Of a stretch of DNA of 64,000 nucleotides, positions 45,827 to 55,227 are shown in pieces (positions within the stretch are counted from its first letter, which is position 1; each line of letters begins with the position of its first letter). The translations under genes were made by a program, and so were the position numbers. The stretch lies in assembly GCA_947492375.1 (NCBI GenBank), contig CANLMI010000004.1:248001-312000 (forward strand), read 5' to 3'. The stretch comes from an uncultured Kordiimonas sp. Lineage in GTDB: Bacteria; Pseudomonadota; Alphaproteobacteria; Sphingomonadales; Kordiimonadaceae. Below the pieces are notes generated by a model. That model saw only the letters and a list, made by a program, of their open reading frames with translations. It was not told the DNA's origin and ran no database searches.

Positions 45827-46954
45827 TTAATTTGATAACTCTTCAATGGTTACGCTTGGATTCTTATTAATGTTTCTGCGCTTCTGTCGTTTAAGTTTTT
45901 CTTTGATGTATTTGAAAAATTCAACTGAGGCCGGTAACCTGGCCAGAGGTATATTTCTGCCATTAGGGTCGAGACTGACGCCAAAATTAAGACCAATTAA
46001 TTCGCCATTGTATAGATCTGTAATGCCCCAATTATTGATTGTTGGTACAACAGTTTTTGGTTCTCTGTGGAGCCATTTTATTAATCGGCCGCGTGCATAC
46101 TTTTGAAGATGTTTTTTTAAATCCGTTCCAAAATTAGGAAAAAATCTTTTGGCGAATAAAAAATGCTCTGAAACCTTTAAAGTTCTCCCCCATATTTGGG
46201 TGCCACGTATACTATTGATAAATTCCTTTGCATTGTCTTCTAATTGGCTCCAGATGTCGGTGCCATTATACGCTGAAGGCCGAAGGTTAGGGCCACCTAT
46301 ATATCCCATATAGAAACCATAAATCACATTTGGATTGGACCAGTTAGAAATAACATGCTCTCTAATTTCGTGAAGGGTTGTTGTTTTATTTTGGATGGTG
46401 ATTTTAAATGTAGAGAAATTAGGATCAATTGGATCATTTCGGCACTTAAAAGTGTTCAGGCAACTTTGAGTGCCTGTGTATAGAGATTCTAGATCTGACA
46501 ATGGATATTGGCGAGCAAGCAGATAATAAACACTAATATTATGAAGGTTTAGCCAATAAGCTAATTGTTCATTTTTGGTGAATTTTGTTAGCGGTAAGTA
46601 ATTAGGCACACTTCCCAGTTGGGCGATAATGCTTTTTAAATAAACAATATCTGCCTCTGAGAAATTTGTGAAATCAACACGGTTTGCCTCAAATCGTGAG
46701 GCTTTTTTGTTTCCATATACAAATCGTGTACCCCTAGCAGGTTTAGGTCGTTGGGCTCTAATATGTTCTGATGGGCCAATGTTAATAACCGTGTCTGCTA
46801 AAGTTTGGTTCCAATTTCGAAAGTCTATGCGATATTCAGAATGATGTGAAAATTCAGTTGGGAAAATATATTTATGTTTTTCTGGTCCTCTATTTGATAA
46901 TGCCGCAGTTGATATGAAAACAAAGCATAACGGTAAATAAATAGATTTTAACAT
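45827..46954 (-). CDS. Secreted DUF547 protein (copy 2 of tandem pair)
   Basis: Paralogue of the next gene: QLAYWLNLHNISVYYLL, YGFYMGYIGGPNLRPSAYNG and NSIRGTQIWGRTLKVSEHFLFA align with it without gaps. From the ATG at 46954 (GGAGGG seven bases before it) it has about 375 residues with a signal peptide (about 1-20). It lacks the charged C-terminal tail of the other copy and has an extra Cys pair, SCLNTFKC. It is first in the pair; upstream is the terminator of the Bax-inhibitor gene. Function unknown; duplication looks old because many positions differ. Confidence 0.85.
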   Translation of the reverse strand: MLKSIYLPLCFVFISTAALSNRGPEKHKYIFPTEFSHHSEYRIDFRNWNQTLADTVINIGPSEHIRAQRPKPARGTRFVYGNKKASRFEANRVDFTNFSEADIVYLKSIIAQLGSVPNYLPLTKFTKNEQLAYWLNLHNISVYYLLARQYPLSDLESLYTGTQSCLNTFKCRNDPIDPNFSTFKITIQNKTTTLHEIREHVISNWSNPNVIYGFYMGYIGGPNLRPSAYNGTDIWSQLEDNAKEFINSIRGTQIWGRTLKVSEHFLFAKRFFPNFGTDLKKHLQKYARGRLIKWLHREPKTVVPTINNWGITDLYNGELIGLNFGVSLDPNGRNIPLARLPASVEFFKYIKEKLKRQKRRNINKNPSVTIEELSN

Positions 46955-47050
46955 TATATAACCCTCCAATCGATTAAATTAAACCAGAGAGTGTTTAGGG
47001 TGTCAATCACTTTATACTACACATGTAGTTTATAGAATAAATAACCTAAT

Positions 47051-47079
47051 AAAAAAGGCCTGACGAAGTCAGACCTTTT
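47051..47079 (-). terminator. Intrinsic terminator after the Bax-inhibitor-type gene
   Basis: AAAAGGCCTGAC at 47053-47064 pairs with GTCAGACCTTTT at 47068-47079 (one G-U), 27 bases after the stop of the upstream gene. On the minus strand a T-run follows. Confidence 0.85.
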
Positions 47080-47105
47080 GAAATGAATTCTGTTTATTTG
47101 CAGTA

Positions 47106-47864
47106 TTATTCCCGATTACCGAGGAACTGTAAGAGGTACATAAATAAATTTACGAAATCGAGATACAGCGTAACGGCGCCCATGATGGCACCTTTTTTAA
47201 CCATTTCACCCGTAGACATCATAAAATACTGGTTTTTAATCATTTGCGTGTCGTATGCTGTTAGGCCTGCAAAGATCAATACACCGATAACCGATGTTAT
47301 GAAATGTAGCATGCTTGACCCAAGGAACATGTTAACAACGCTGGCAATAATAAGACCAATAAGTCCCATAAACAGGAATGTTCCCATACCAGAAAGGCTT
47401 TTCTTGGTTGTGTAGCCATATAGGCTTAGGCCGCCAAATGATGCTGCTGTAATAAAGAAAGTTCGGGCAACACTAACGCCTGTATATTGGAACAAGATCG
47501 AAGATAGGGAAATGCCAAAGCAGGCTGCAAATGCCCAGAAGATCATCTGCATTGCACTACTCGATAGCTTGTGCGCGCCAAAGCTGAGAACCAGAATAAA
47601 CGCAAGTGGTGACAGTGCGGCTATCCAGCCAAGGCCCGTACGGCCTGCAATGGCGTATTGGCTATCACTGACTTGAACGACATTGTAGAATAGTTCTACA
47701 GCCGCTGGGTTTTTATATAATACCAAGGCAACAATGCCAGTGAGCAATACACCGGATGCCATGTAGTTATAAACTTTGAGCATATAGGCACGAAGACCCG
47801 CATCAAACTCTTTCGCTTGTGCGTCCGTGTTTGCCCCATATGCAGAATTGTAACGATTGACCAT
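47106..47864 (-). CDS. Bax inhibitor-1 / YccA family membrane protein
   Basis: A 252-residue protein with seven predicted membrane helices, from about residue 32 to the end. The start, AKEFDAGLRAYMLKVYNYMASG, and the segments RTFFITAASFGGLSLYGYTTKK and ILIFAGLTAYDTQMIK are typical of the BI-1/YccA/YbhL family, in which the Asp of the AYDTQ motif takes part in pH-dependent calcium leak. The C-terminus has the LYLDFVNLFMYLLQFLGNR pattern. It is a single gene with its own terminator. Physiological role in bacteria is not settled; E. coli YccA modulates FtsH. Confidence 0.92.
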   Translation of the reverse strand: MVNRYNSAYGANTDAQAKEFDAGLRAYMLKVYNYMASGVLLTGIVALVLYKNPAAVELFYNVVQVSDSQYAIAGRTGLGWIAALSPLAFILVLSFGAHKLSSSAMQMIFWAFAACFGISLSSILFQYTGVSVARTFFITAASFGGLSLYGYTTKKSLSGMGTFLFMGLIGLIIASVVNMFLGSSMLHFITSVIGVLIFAGLTAYDTQMIKNQYFMMSTGEMVKKGAIMGAVTLYLDFVNLFMYLLQFLGNRE

Positions 47865-47902
47865 TTTTGCTCCTTAAAACATGATTGGATTTCACTATAA
47901 TA

Positions 47903-47931
47903 TGGGTTGAAACAGTATAATTTTCAACCCA
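47903..47931. other. 10-bp perfect hairpin between ABC permease gene and Bax-inhibitor gene
   Basis: TGGGTTGAAA at 47903-47912 and TTTCAACCCA at 47922-47931 enclose a 9-base loop. It lies 39 bases upstream of the BI-1 ATG (minus strand). No T-run follows on either strand, so it may be a promoter-proximal operator or leader structure. Confidence 0.5.
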
Positions 47932-47945
47932 AATCGATAATTCTA

Positions 47946-50504
47946 TTATTCGCTTCTTAATACTTCGTTCGGTTTTACTGAAAGTGCCCTAAAGCTTGCC
48001 CCTAGACCAAAAATAATGGTGACGGTTAAGCTCACTCCAACAATTGTCATCATCGGGCCGGGGAGTGCTCTAAATTCTGACTCCCACAATTGTGTAATAA
48101 CCAACCAACCAGCAAGTGTTCCAAGAGCAAGGGCAATGAATGCTGTAATAAGGCCGATCAGGGTATATTCAAGCAAATATGCCCTTAGAATTTGGCTGCG
48201 TACAGCACCAACAACTTTCAGAATTACAGATTCGTAAACTCGTTGACGAAAGCCGGCTGCAATTGCTCCAGCGAGTACAAATATGCCAGAGAATATTGCA
48301 ACAAACCCTGTTGCTTCTACGGCTATTGAGACTTGAGATACAATCGTATTTACGCTTGATAGCACCTCTTTCATGCGAATAGCTGTAATATTTTTAAATT
48401 CCCGGGTCAGGGTGCGGTAAGCTAGTTTTTCTGTCTCGCCGTTTGCTTTCAATGTTGCTGTGTAGGTGTGGGGGGCTGCCTTAAGGGTGTATGGATCAAA
48501 CAATATGACAAAGTTAAACCCAAAAGTGCTCCAGTTGATTTGGCGAGTTGAGCGGATCGTTGCCTGTATTTCACGCCCTAAGATAGAAATTGTCATTGTG
48601 TCACCAATAGTTAACCCCAATCCGTCCGCAGCCTCCTTGCCAAGGCTGATTTCGGGGGTGCCTGCATAGTCTTCAGGCCACCATTCACCGTCAACAATTT
48701 CATTGCTTTCAGGTAAGTCTGCTTGATAGGTAAAGCCCCGATCACCTCTAAGAACCCAGCGAAATTCACTATTTGGGACTTCGTATTCAGATGCATCAAT
48801 CCCCTTAACCTTGGTAACACGGCCACGAAGTGAGGGAATGGTTATTACATCCTCTACACCCGGTACAGCTTGTGCTTTCTCGCGGAAGTATTCAATCTGA
48901 TTAGATTGAATATCAAGAATGAAAAATGCAGGTGCTTCTTCCGGAACTTCAGTGCCAAGCTGCTTCTGGAGATTACCTTCGATAAGGGTGATTGTTGCAA
49001 ACAATGTTAATCCCAAGCCGAGCGAAATAACAACGGCACCGGTTGCCGCCCCGGGTCGGTGTAGGTTAGCAATTGCCATTCGCACCAAGGCATTTTGTGA
49101 TCGTGGTAGTTTTGCGGCAAATTTTTGCAATAACCAGCTAGTAAAGAGCAATATGCCAAGAGCAATCATGGCAGATAGTAAAAAGCCAAATGCGAAAACT
49201 GGATTGTTGGCGAGGCCAACAGCCATCGCTACTACGGCTGCGATGGCGCCTGCTATCAATAATAAATAGCTCAGTCTGGGTTTGCCTTTTTCTGGTGCAA
49301 CGAGTGCTCGAAAAAGTCGAACTGCAGGAAGGTCGCGGGCTTTGCCAAGTGGCCATGCAGTGAACGCAACGGTAATCATGAGACCATATGCTGCGGCTAA
49401 TAATAGAGCGACCGGGTATATACCCCCTTCAGGTTTGATTGGAAGTGTATCCGGAAGGACTGAACCAAGGATCGCGGGCATGAATGTACCAACCATGAGC
49501 CCAATGATGATGGAGACAATCCCGATCAGGAGTACCTGTATGAAATATGTTGCAAAGATTGTGGTGCCATCAGCGCCGAGAATTTTCATGGTGGCAATGG
49601 TACGTGTTTTGCGGTCCATATACCCTTTAACAGCATTGCCAACACCAACACCGCCAACGATCAAAGCTGCCAAGCCAACAATAACCAAAAATTCACCCAT
49701 GCGTTCAATGAAGGTGCGCAGGCCTGCCGCGCTATTGCTCCGGTCTCGGATGCGCCAGCGCTCATTGGGCCAGGTTTCTTTAATTTCTTCGCGCATGGCA
49801 TCAAGGTCTGTAGTTGGGGCAACACGGACTTTATAGTAATAATTCACCAAACTTCCGAGAGTGATCAACCCTGTTTGTTCTAGTGCTTGGCGGCGAATTA
49901 ATACTGATGGCCCAAGCTGAAACCCTTGATTGGCTTTGTCGGGTTCGCGCTCGATGAAGGCACGGATATCGGCTTGAATATTCCCGAATGTTAGAGTGTC
50001 GCCAAGGTTGACGTTCAAGCGTTCTGCAAGTAACGGGTCAACGGCTGCCCCCCATGTGTTTCCACGCTTGTCAAAAAGAGCCTTGTTATCTAGTTGCGGG
50101 CTGGTGTCTAGCGATCCATATAATGGATACGCTTCGTCAACTGCCCGTAATTCGACCAGTGTCGATGTGTCACCTGTAACAGTTTCTGACGTGTCGCCGT
50201 CTATGCGTGCCATTGTTCTAAGGCGGGCAGAGGTGGAAACCTGACCTCTCTCTTCAGCCCATCTAAGTAAATCGGGTCCTGGGTCACGTTGAAAACTGTT
50301 CACTTCCAAGTCACCGCCCAGAATTGTTTGACCTTCGCGCTCTAAACCTTCTTCGATAGCTTTCGTGAGCGAGCCAACGGTTGCGATTGCAGCAACGCCG
50401 AGGATCAGGCACGCCATAAAAATACGAAACCCGTTAAGACCGCCCCTAAGTTCACGCAGGGCAAAACGGATCGCGATTGGTAAGTTTGGTGATCTGGATA
50501 GCAT
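47946..50504 (-). CDS. ABC transporter permease, FtsX-like (YbbP type)
   Basis: An 852-residue MacB/FtsX-type permease with one helix near the N-terminus, a long periplasmic domain, three helices at about 255-395, two more around 410-460, another periplasmic domain and three helices at the end (about 715-850). This is the double FtsX-domain layout of YbbP. It overlaps the ATPase stop by one base (TAATG). In E. coli ybbA-ybbP is divergent from tesA, and the same arrangement occurs here. Such systems are thought to move lipids or lipoproteins or do mechanical work on the envelope; the substrate is not established. Confidence 0.92.
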   Translation of the reverse strand: MLSRSPNLPIAIRFALRELRGGLNGFRIFMACLILGVAAIATVGSLTKAIEEGLEREGQTILGGDLEVNSFQRDPGPDLLRWAEERGQVSTSARLRTMARIDGDTSETVTGDTSTLVELRAVDEAYPLYGSLDTSPQLDNKALFDKRGNTWGAAVDPLLAERLNVNLGDTLTFGNIQADIRAFIEREPDKANQGFQLGPSVLIRRQALEQTGLITLGSLVNYYYKVRVAPTTDLDAMREEIKETWPNERWRIRDRSNSAAGLRTFIERMGEFLVIVGLAALIVGGVGVGNAVKGYMDRKTRTIATMKILGADGTTIFATYFIQVLLIGIVSIIIGLMVGTFMPAILGSVLPDTLPIKPEGGIYPVALLLAAAYGLMITVAFTAWPLGKARDLPAVRLFRALVAPEKGKPRLSYLLLIAGAIAAVVAMAVGLANNPVFAFGFLLSAMIALGILLFTSWLLQKFAAKLPRSQNALVRMAIANLHRPGAATGAVVISLGLGLTLFATITLIEGNLQKQLGTEVPEEAPAFFILDIQSNQIEYFREKAQAVPGVEDVITIPSLRGRVTKVKGIDASEYEVPNSEFRWVLRGDRGFTYQADLPESNEIVDGEWWPEDYAGTPEISLGKEAADGLGLTIGDTMTISILGREIQATIRSTRQINWSTFGFNFVILFDPYTLKAAPHTYTATLKANGETEKLAYRTLTREFKNITAIRMKEVLSSVNTIVSQVSIAVEATGFVAIFSGIFVLAGAIAAGFRQRVYESVILKVVGAVRSQILRAYLLEYTLIGLITAFIALALGTLAGWLVITQLWESEFRALPGPMMTIVGVSLTVTIIFGLGASFRALSVKPNEVLRSE

Positions 50505-51241
50505 TAGCTTTTCACCTCAACTTTGCCTGTAGCTGTAACCTGTATCGATTTTGTGTTACCTGTATCGTCAATGATATTACCATCAGCCATTGACATAACG
50601 CGGTCGCATTTATCTGCAAGCGATGGATCATGAGTTACCAAAATCAGGGTTGAGTTCTTACGGCTTGCAAGATCAAAAATAAGATCAATGACATCATGGC
50701 CGGTTTTGCCGTCCAGATTACCGGTTGGTTCATCACCGAAGAGAATACCGGGTTCTGGCGCCAAGGCACGCGCGAGCGCAACGCGCTGCTGTTCACCGCC
50801 TGATAACTGTGCCGGGTAATGATCCATTCTGTGCGCTAAACCAACTGCTTCGAGCTCATGGGCTGCCCGGTCGAATGCATCGTTTACTTTCGCAAGCTCA
50901 AGAGGTACTGCAACGTTTTCGAGCGCAGTCATCGTTGGAATAAGATGGAACGCCTGCATAACAATACCAATGCGTGATAAACGGTGACGAGCAAGGTCGT
51001 CTTCGCTAGCGCCGCCAAGGTTAAGGCCGTCAACCCATACATTGCCGCTTGTTGCTTGTTCCAGCCCTGTCATTAAACTCATGAGTGATGATTTGCCCGA
51101 GCCACTGGGGCCAACGATACCGATGGTTTCGCCGCTCATGATATCAAAGCTCAGGCTTTTTAGAATATTTACCGGGCCTGCACCTGATTCCAGAGTTAGA
51201 GAGACATCTTCTAGTTTGATGATGGTCTTTTGATCTTGCAT
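50504..51241 (-). CDS. ABC transporter ATP-binding protein (YbbA type)
   Basis: A 245-residue ATPase: Walker [10 protein letters not shown] (about 40-48), signature [15 protein letters not shown] (about 145-159), Walker [14 protein letters not shown] (about 164-176) and the switch His in LVTHD. It belongs to the MacB/LolD-type subgroup, in which one ATPase dimer serves FtsX-like permeases. It is translationally coupled to the permease gene. Divergent promoters with tesA lie in the 131-base gap. Confidence 0.94.
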   Translation of the reverse strand: MQDQKTIIKLEDVSLTLESGAGPVNILKSLSFDIMSGETIGIVGPSGSGKSSLMSLMTGLEQATSGNVWVDGLNLGGASEDDLARHRLSRIGIVMQAFHLIPTMTALENVAVPLELAKVNDAFDRAAHELEAVGLAHRMDHYPAQLSGGEQQRVALARALAPEPGILFGDEPTGNLDGKTGHDVIDLIFDLASRKNSTLILVTHDPSLADKCDRVMSMADGNIIDDTGNTKSIQVTATGKVEVKS

Positions 51242-51372
51242 TGTATTTTATCCTTCGCTGCCATTTTATTGTTATAAATTGAATGCAATCTATTATTGGT
51301 CGTAGTTTCGTATATTATGGTATTTCGTTATACTATTGTTACGATCACGCACATTTCCATGTAGAGGTTTTT

Positions 51373-52083
51373 ATGCGCAATTTTTTACAGTACACTCAAA
51401 ATTCACTTTTTTATCGACGTTTTATTACGATATTTTTCGCTTTTTGGGTCACTTTTGCGTCATTTGGTGTCGTTTCTGCGACAGTTCAAGATAACACTGG
51501 CAAAGCCGCTGTGGAAATTCTTGCCTTTGGGGATAGTTTAACGGCAGGCTATGGCCTTGGCCCGGGTGAAGGCTTTACCGAGCAGTTACAGAAATGGCTT
51601 AATGCCAATATGAATGTTTCTGTTAAGGTTATTAATGCGGGCGTTTCTGGTGATACGTCAACAGGGGGGCGTTCACGCCTTGACTGGGCACTTGCACCGA
51701 TTAAAGGCGGTAAGCCTGATTTGGTTATTTTGGAACTTGGTGCCAACGATGCACTAAGAGGCGTATCGCCTGAAATTACGCGTGATAATATATTTGCAAT
51801 GGTGAAAACTTTAAAAGAACGTAATATTTCAACATTGGTTGCAGGTATGCTTGCAACACCGAGTTGGGGTGCAGATTACGGTAAGAAGTTTAATACGATT
51901 TTCCCTGATGTCAGTAAGGAGTATGCTGTTCCATTATATCCCTTCTTTCTTGACGGCGTGGCGGCAGATTCTGCGTTAAATCAAGCTGATGGCTTGCATC
52001 CGAACGTCGAGGGTGTCTCGATCATCATTGAGCGTATGGGGCCTATTATTAAGCGTCAGTTAGCGGCGGCTTTATCTGACTAA
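51373..52083 (+). CDS. tesA: Arylesterase / acyl-CoA thioesterase I-like SGNH hydrolase
   Basis: From the ATG at 51373 (GAGG five bases before it) the protein has 236 residues with a signal peptide or anchor helix at about 15-40. The SGNH blocks are FGDSLTAGYGLG (Ser nucleophile, about residue 60), the Gly in GVSGDTSTGG, Asn in ELGANDALRG and the Asp-His pair in DGLHPNVEG (about 209-217). TesA/arylesterases hydrolyse esters and acyl-CoA in the periplasm. It is divergent from the ybbA-ybbP-type pair, as in E. coli. The open frame to 51283 is upstream of any family match. Confidence 0.93.
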   Translation: MRNFLQYTQNSLFYRRFITIFFAFWVTFASFGVVSATVQDNTGKAAVEILAFGDSLTAGYGLGPGEGFTEQLQKWLNANMNVSVKVINAGVSGDTSTGGRSRLDWALAPIKGGKPDLVILELGANDALRGVSPEITRDNIFAMVKTLKERNISTLVAGMLATPSWGADYGKKFNTIFPDVSKEYAVPLYPFFLDGVAADSALNQADGLHPNVEGVSIIIERMGPIIKRQLAAALSD

Positions 52084-52098
52084 CTATTAAGGTGATTT

Positions 52099-52689
52099 AT
52101 GATACGTCTTTTTGTTGGGTTAGAAATTCCTGATGAGATGATCACAGGGCTGGAAGGCTTGAGAGAAGGCGTTGAAGGTGCGCGTTGGCAGCGTGATGAT
52201 CAGCTTCATTTGACACTTGCCTTCATTGGTGAAGTACCCAACAGGCATCTGATTGATATTGCTGATACATTATCGTGCATTGAAATTCATCCTTTTGATT
52301 TTGTGTTAAAAGGAGTGAATTTTTTCGGAAAGCCGGGCAAGCCAAAGGCCTTGTGGGCTGGGGTTGAGGACAAGAAGCCGCTTTTGCATCTGCATGAAAA
52401 GGTCAATCATGCTTTGCAGGAAATGGGGCTTGATGTTGAAACAAGAAAATTTACACCTCATGTTACTCTTGCACGTTTTAGGCGAAGTTCAACAGCGCGT
52501 ATCGGCGAGTGGCTTAGTCGCAACGAAACATTAAAAACCGAGCCAGCGCGGGTAAACGAGTTTTGCCTGTTTTCCAGTCAGCTCACAAGTGAGCGTGCTT
52601 ATTATAATGTTGAAGCAAGTTTTAAAAACCGTGCTTATACGGCGCATACAATTGATATGCCTGAGACAGAAACCTCGTTTGTTACTTAA
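52099..52689 (+). CDS. thpR: RNA 2',3'-cyclic phosphodiesterase
   Basis: A 196-residue 2H phosphoesterase. Both HxTx catalytic motifs are present: HLTLAFIGEV (about 37) and HVTLARFRR (about 118), with MIRLFVGLEIP at the N-terminus and the KPLLHLHEKVNHAL helix between them. The family opens 2',3'-cyclic phosphate at RNA ends; older annotation calls it 2'-5' RNA ligase. It lies 15 bases after tesA and overlaps the end of the convergent hydrolase gene by eight bases. Confidence 0.93.
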   Translation: MIRLFVGLEIPDEMITGLEGLREGVEGARWQRDDQLHLTLAFIGEVPNRHLIDIADTLSCIEIHPFDFVLKGVNFFGKPGKPKALWAGVEDKKPLLHLHEKVNHALQEMGLDVETRKFTPHVTLARFRRSSTARIGEWLSRNETLKTEPARVNEFCLFSSQLTSERAYYNVEASFKNRAYTAHTIDMPETETSFVT

Positions 52690-53644
52690 GGCTTTTAAAA
52701 ACCTTGCCGGGCGGTGGTCCGCTCGATCTTTGTACAGGATCCCAGGTAAGAGTTTCATCAATGATTGTATCTGCCTCAATGCCGTTTAGATGATTTGATA
52801 ATTTTCTAATTTCTGTCATCAATGTTGGTTGTGAGTTCCATGGCAGGAAGTGATCGACCCCCTCCAGAGTGACAACCTTGAGCGACGCAGCATTGATAAA
52901 TGTTTTTTGCATGTAGGGAACATTATCATATGGCACTAAGCTATCGTCAGTCGCATGAATGATGGTTACAGGCTGAGTAATGCGATCCAGTTTTTCGGCT
53001 AATAGATTTAATTCACCCTCTAACCAGATCAGCTCTTTGTTCGAATTACTGGCCGCTTTTGGTAATAGCCATGAAATAGGCGGTGTATTACCAATATATT
53101 GGATGAACAGAACGTCTTCGAGGCCCGGGTCAACGGCGCTTGCCAATTGAATTACAGCCCCGACTTTATCAGGATAATTTGCTGCCGCTGCCGCAACAAT
53201 TGGCCCACCTAGCGAGTGGCCAATTAATATTGGTGGTTTACCGTTTCCGCTTTTGAGAAGCGGCAATAGCACTGCCGCTTGCTCATCGAGTGACACAACG
53301 GCCCGTTTTGGCCGTGTTTTGCCAAAACCTGGGCGGTCAATAGCGATAAATTCCATATCTGTAGGTGTGTTATAGAGATACTCTTTCCAGCCGGCTGCGT
53401 CACCAGGCGTGCCATGGACAAAGATCACACGCTGCCCTTTAGGGTTGCCACTGATTAGGTAACTCAGATCAAAATCCCTGACCCCGCTATTAACGGTTAA
53501 AGTCTTGCGGTCAATGCGCTCATTGCTGACAAAATCACTTTCAAAATCAGGTAAAATACTTGAACATGCTACAAGTAACAGAGGAACAAGCAACGCCCAT
53601 GTTGCTTTCTTCTTCAATAGTTTTAACGGGTTATTCTTTTTCAT
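52682..53644 (-). CDS. Alpha/beta hydrolase lipoprotein
   Basis: A 320-residue alpha/beta hydrolase. The N-terminus is a lipoprotein signal with a hydrophobic helix and lipobox LLLVAC (Cys at about residue 27). HGTPGDAAGW is the oxyanion loop, GHSLGG (about 143-148) holds the nucleophile Ser, DDSLV (about 233) the acid and VDHFLPW (about 262) the His, so the triad is complete. The residue after the lipobox Cys is Ser, suggesting outer-membrane sorting. The substrate is not identifiable. The 3' end overlaps thpR convergently by eight bases. Confidence 0.88.
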   Translation of the reverse strand: MKKNNPLKLLKKKATWALLVPLLLVACSSILPDFESDFVSNERIDRKTLTVNSGVRDFDLSYLISGNPKGQRVIFVHGTPGDAAGWKEYLYNTPTDMEFIAIDRPGFGKTRPKRAVVSLDEQAAVLLPLLKSGNGKPPILIGHSLGGPIVAAAAANYPDKVGAVIQLASAVDPGLEDVLFIQYIGNTPPISWLLPKAASNSNKELIWLEGELNLLAEKLDRITQPVTIIHATDDSLVPYDNVPYMQKTFINAASLKVVTLEGVDHFLPWNSQPTLMTEIRKLSNHLNGIEADTIIDETLTWDPVQRSSGPPPGKVFKSLK

Positions 53645-53750
53645 TATATGCTCGCTGTTGGCATTCGTCGTGTATCAGCGGTTATATAGGTGTATATATG
53701 CACAGGCCAAGCAGCTTAAATTCACTTTTCTTTGAGTATGAGTGCTACAA

Positions 53751-54623
53751 TCAAATAAAGCGATCTAATATGTTTTCAGCGTCGTGAACATATCCGCCGC
53801 CAAAAAGTTTGATATGCACTAGAAGAGGCCATAGTTGATAAATGGCCTTGCGTTCTTCATGGAACCCGCTTTCTATCGGGGCAAGTTCATTATAAGTATC
53901 GAAAAATGCTGGATGTAAACCACCCATCATGTCAATAAAAGCAAGGTCCATTTCATAATGCCCATATGAAATGGCTGGATCGATAAAACCCGCAATCTCA
54001 TTATCCTGAAACAGCATGTTACCGCGCCATACGTCACCGTGTAGCAATGAGCTTTTGGGGTTGGATGGGATAAGCTCTTCGAGTTTGCTGATGACGATAT
54101 CAAGCTTGCTCATAAATGCTTTGGTCACACGGCCGGTTCGGGCAATCTGATCTCCCATCGCGAATAATCGGTTTTGCCCAAAACACTCAACCCAATTTGT
54201 TGTAGGTGCATTCCGTTGATCAAGTGGCCCAATAAAGGTGTCGCTTTTAAAACCATAGGGGTTTTTCGTATCAGTATTTTGAACGCTGTGCAGTTTGTTT
54301 AAGTGCTCAGCAACACTTTTTGCAGCCGCTTTATCGTCAGTAATGCGATTGTTTTCAATATACTCTATCACCAAAAGGCCGGCTTCTTGATGCAAAACAG
54401 CAGGCACAGGTAATAGGGAGTTATCCTTAAGGTGCCCCAGCATCATGGCTTCAACGCTTGTTGTATCAGGTTGGTCCATGCGCGGGCGCTTCGCGACTAT
54501 ATTTCTGCCACCCTCAAGCGTAATTCTGGATACATCAGCGATGTCGCCGCCGTCAAGAAAGCGTGATTTTATCGGTTTCGCCCCAAATTTTTTCTCGAGT
54601 GTTTTTGCAAATGTACCAACCAT
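53751..54623 (-). CDS. Fructosamine kinase family protein
   Basis: A 290-residue kinase of the choline/fructosamine kinase fold. LLHGDVWRGNMLF (about 190-202) holds the catalytic Asp, and FIDPAISYGHYEMDLAF (about 209-225) the metal-binding Asp. RNIVAKRPRMDQP near residue 40 is the ATP-binding lysine region and VIEYIENN the hinge. Family members phosphorylate ketosamines so that glycated proteins can be deglycated. The start is joined to the phosphatase stop by TAATG, a pair also found in other proteobacteria, which suggests joint repair of glycated proteins. Not AmgK: that gene is missing from its usual place at tsaE. Confidence 0.9.
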   Translation of the reverse strand: MVGTFAKTLEKKFGAKPIKSRFLDGGDIADVSRITLEGGRNIVAKRPRMDQPDTTSVEAMMLGHLKDNSLLPVPAVLHQEAGLLVIEYIENNRITDDKAAAKSVAEHLNKLHSVQNTDTKNPYGFKSDTFIGPLDQRNAPTTNWVECFGQNRLFAMGDQIARTGRVTKAFMSKLDIVISKLEELIPSNPKSSLLHGDVWRGNMLFQDNEIAGFIDPAISYGHYEMDLAFIDMMGGLHPAFFDTYNELAPIESGFHEERKAIYQLWPLLVHIKLFGGGYVHDAENILDRFI

Positions 54624-55099
54624 TATTGATCCAGTTTCTCTTTTTTGATGAGGTCAAGTAACGCCGCGGATGCATCTACGGCTGCCGCGTAGCATTGATC
54701 AAATTGACTGTGATGGCCATAATAAGGGTCGGGCATTTCATCGATTGGAATATCTTTTGCGTGGCTGAGAAATAAACTAAGAGCTGCTTTCCCGCCAGTT
54801 CTGCGGCCTTTTAGGTCAGCTATATTTTCATTGTCCATGGCAAGGATATAATCAAATTCATGAAAATCGTTTTCTGTAACCTTGCGCGATCGTTGGCCAG
54901 AGATATCGATACCGTTTTTCTTTGCTGTTTCCTGCGCCCGAGGATCAGGGGCAGAGCCAGCGTGATAGCCAATCGTGCCAGCGCTATCGATCATGAAGTG
55001 TTCTTCTAGCTCTGCGTCTTCAACGGCTTTTCTAAAGGCGCCTTCAGCCATGGGAGAGCGACAGATATTGCCCATGCAGACAAACAACACATTGATCAC
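54623..55099 (-). CDS. Low-molecular-weight protein-tyrosine phosphatase
   Basis: A 158-residue LMW-PTP. The P-loop C8-x5-R14 is in VCMGNICRSPMAEG, and the general-acid Asp is in MPDPYYGHHSQFDQC (about 122-136). All catalytic residues are present. In the fructosamine-kinase context it may be the phosphatase partner that recycles phosphorylated sugar adducts, or an ordinary tyrosine phosphatase. The two genes overlap by one base. Confidence 0.94.
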   Translation of the reverse strand: MINVLFVCMGNICRSPMAEGAFRKAVEDAELEEHFMIDSAGTIGYHAGSAPDPRAQETAKKNGIDISGQRSRKVTENDFHEFDYILAMDNENIADLKGRRTGGKAALSLFLSHAKDIPIDEMPDPYYGHHSQFDQCYAAAVDASAALLDLIKKEKLDQ

Positions 55100-55227
55100 A
55101 CTTTACTCCTGTTTGTGATTTTCTTTGTTTGAAATTTTCCCTGTTTGAGATTTTCTATGAAAGAAGTAGCTTAGAGTATCTGAAATCCAAAGCATTAAAT
55201 CAAAGATGTGAACAGGTGAGGCCCTTA

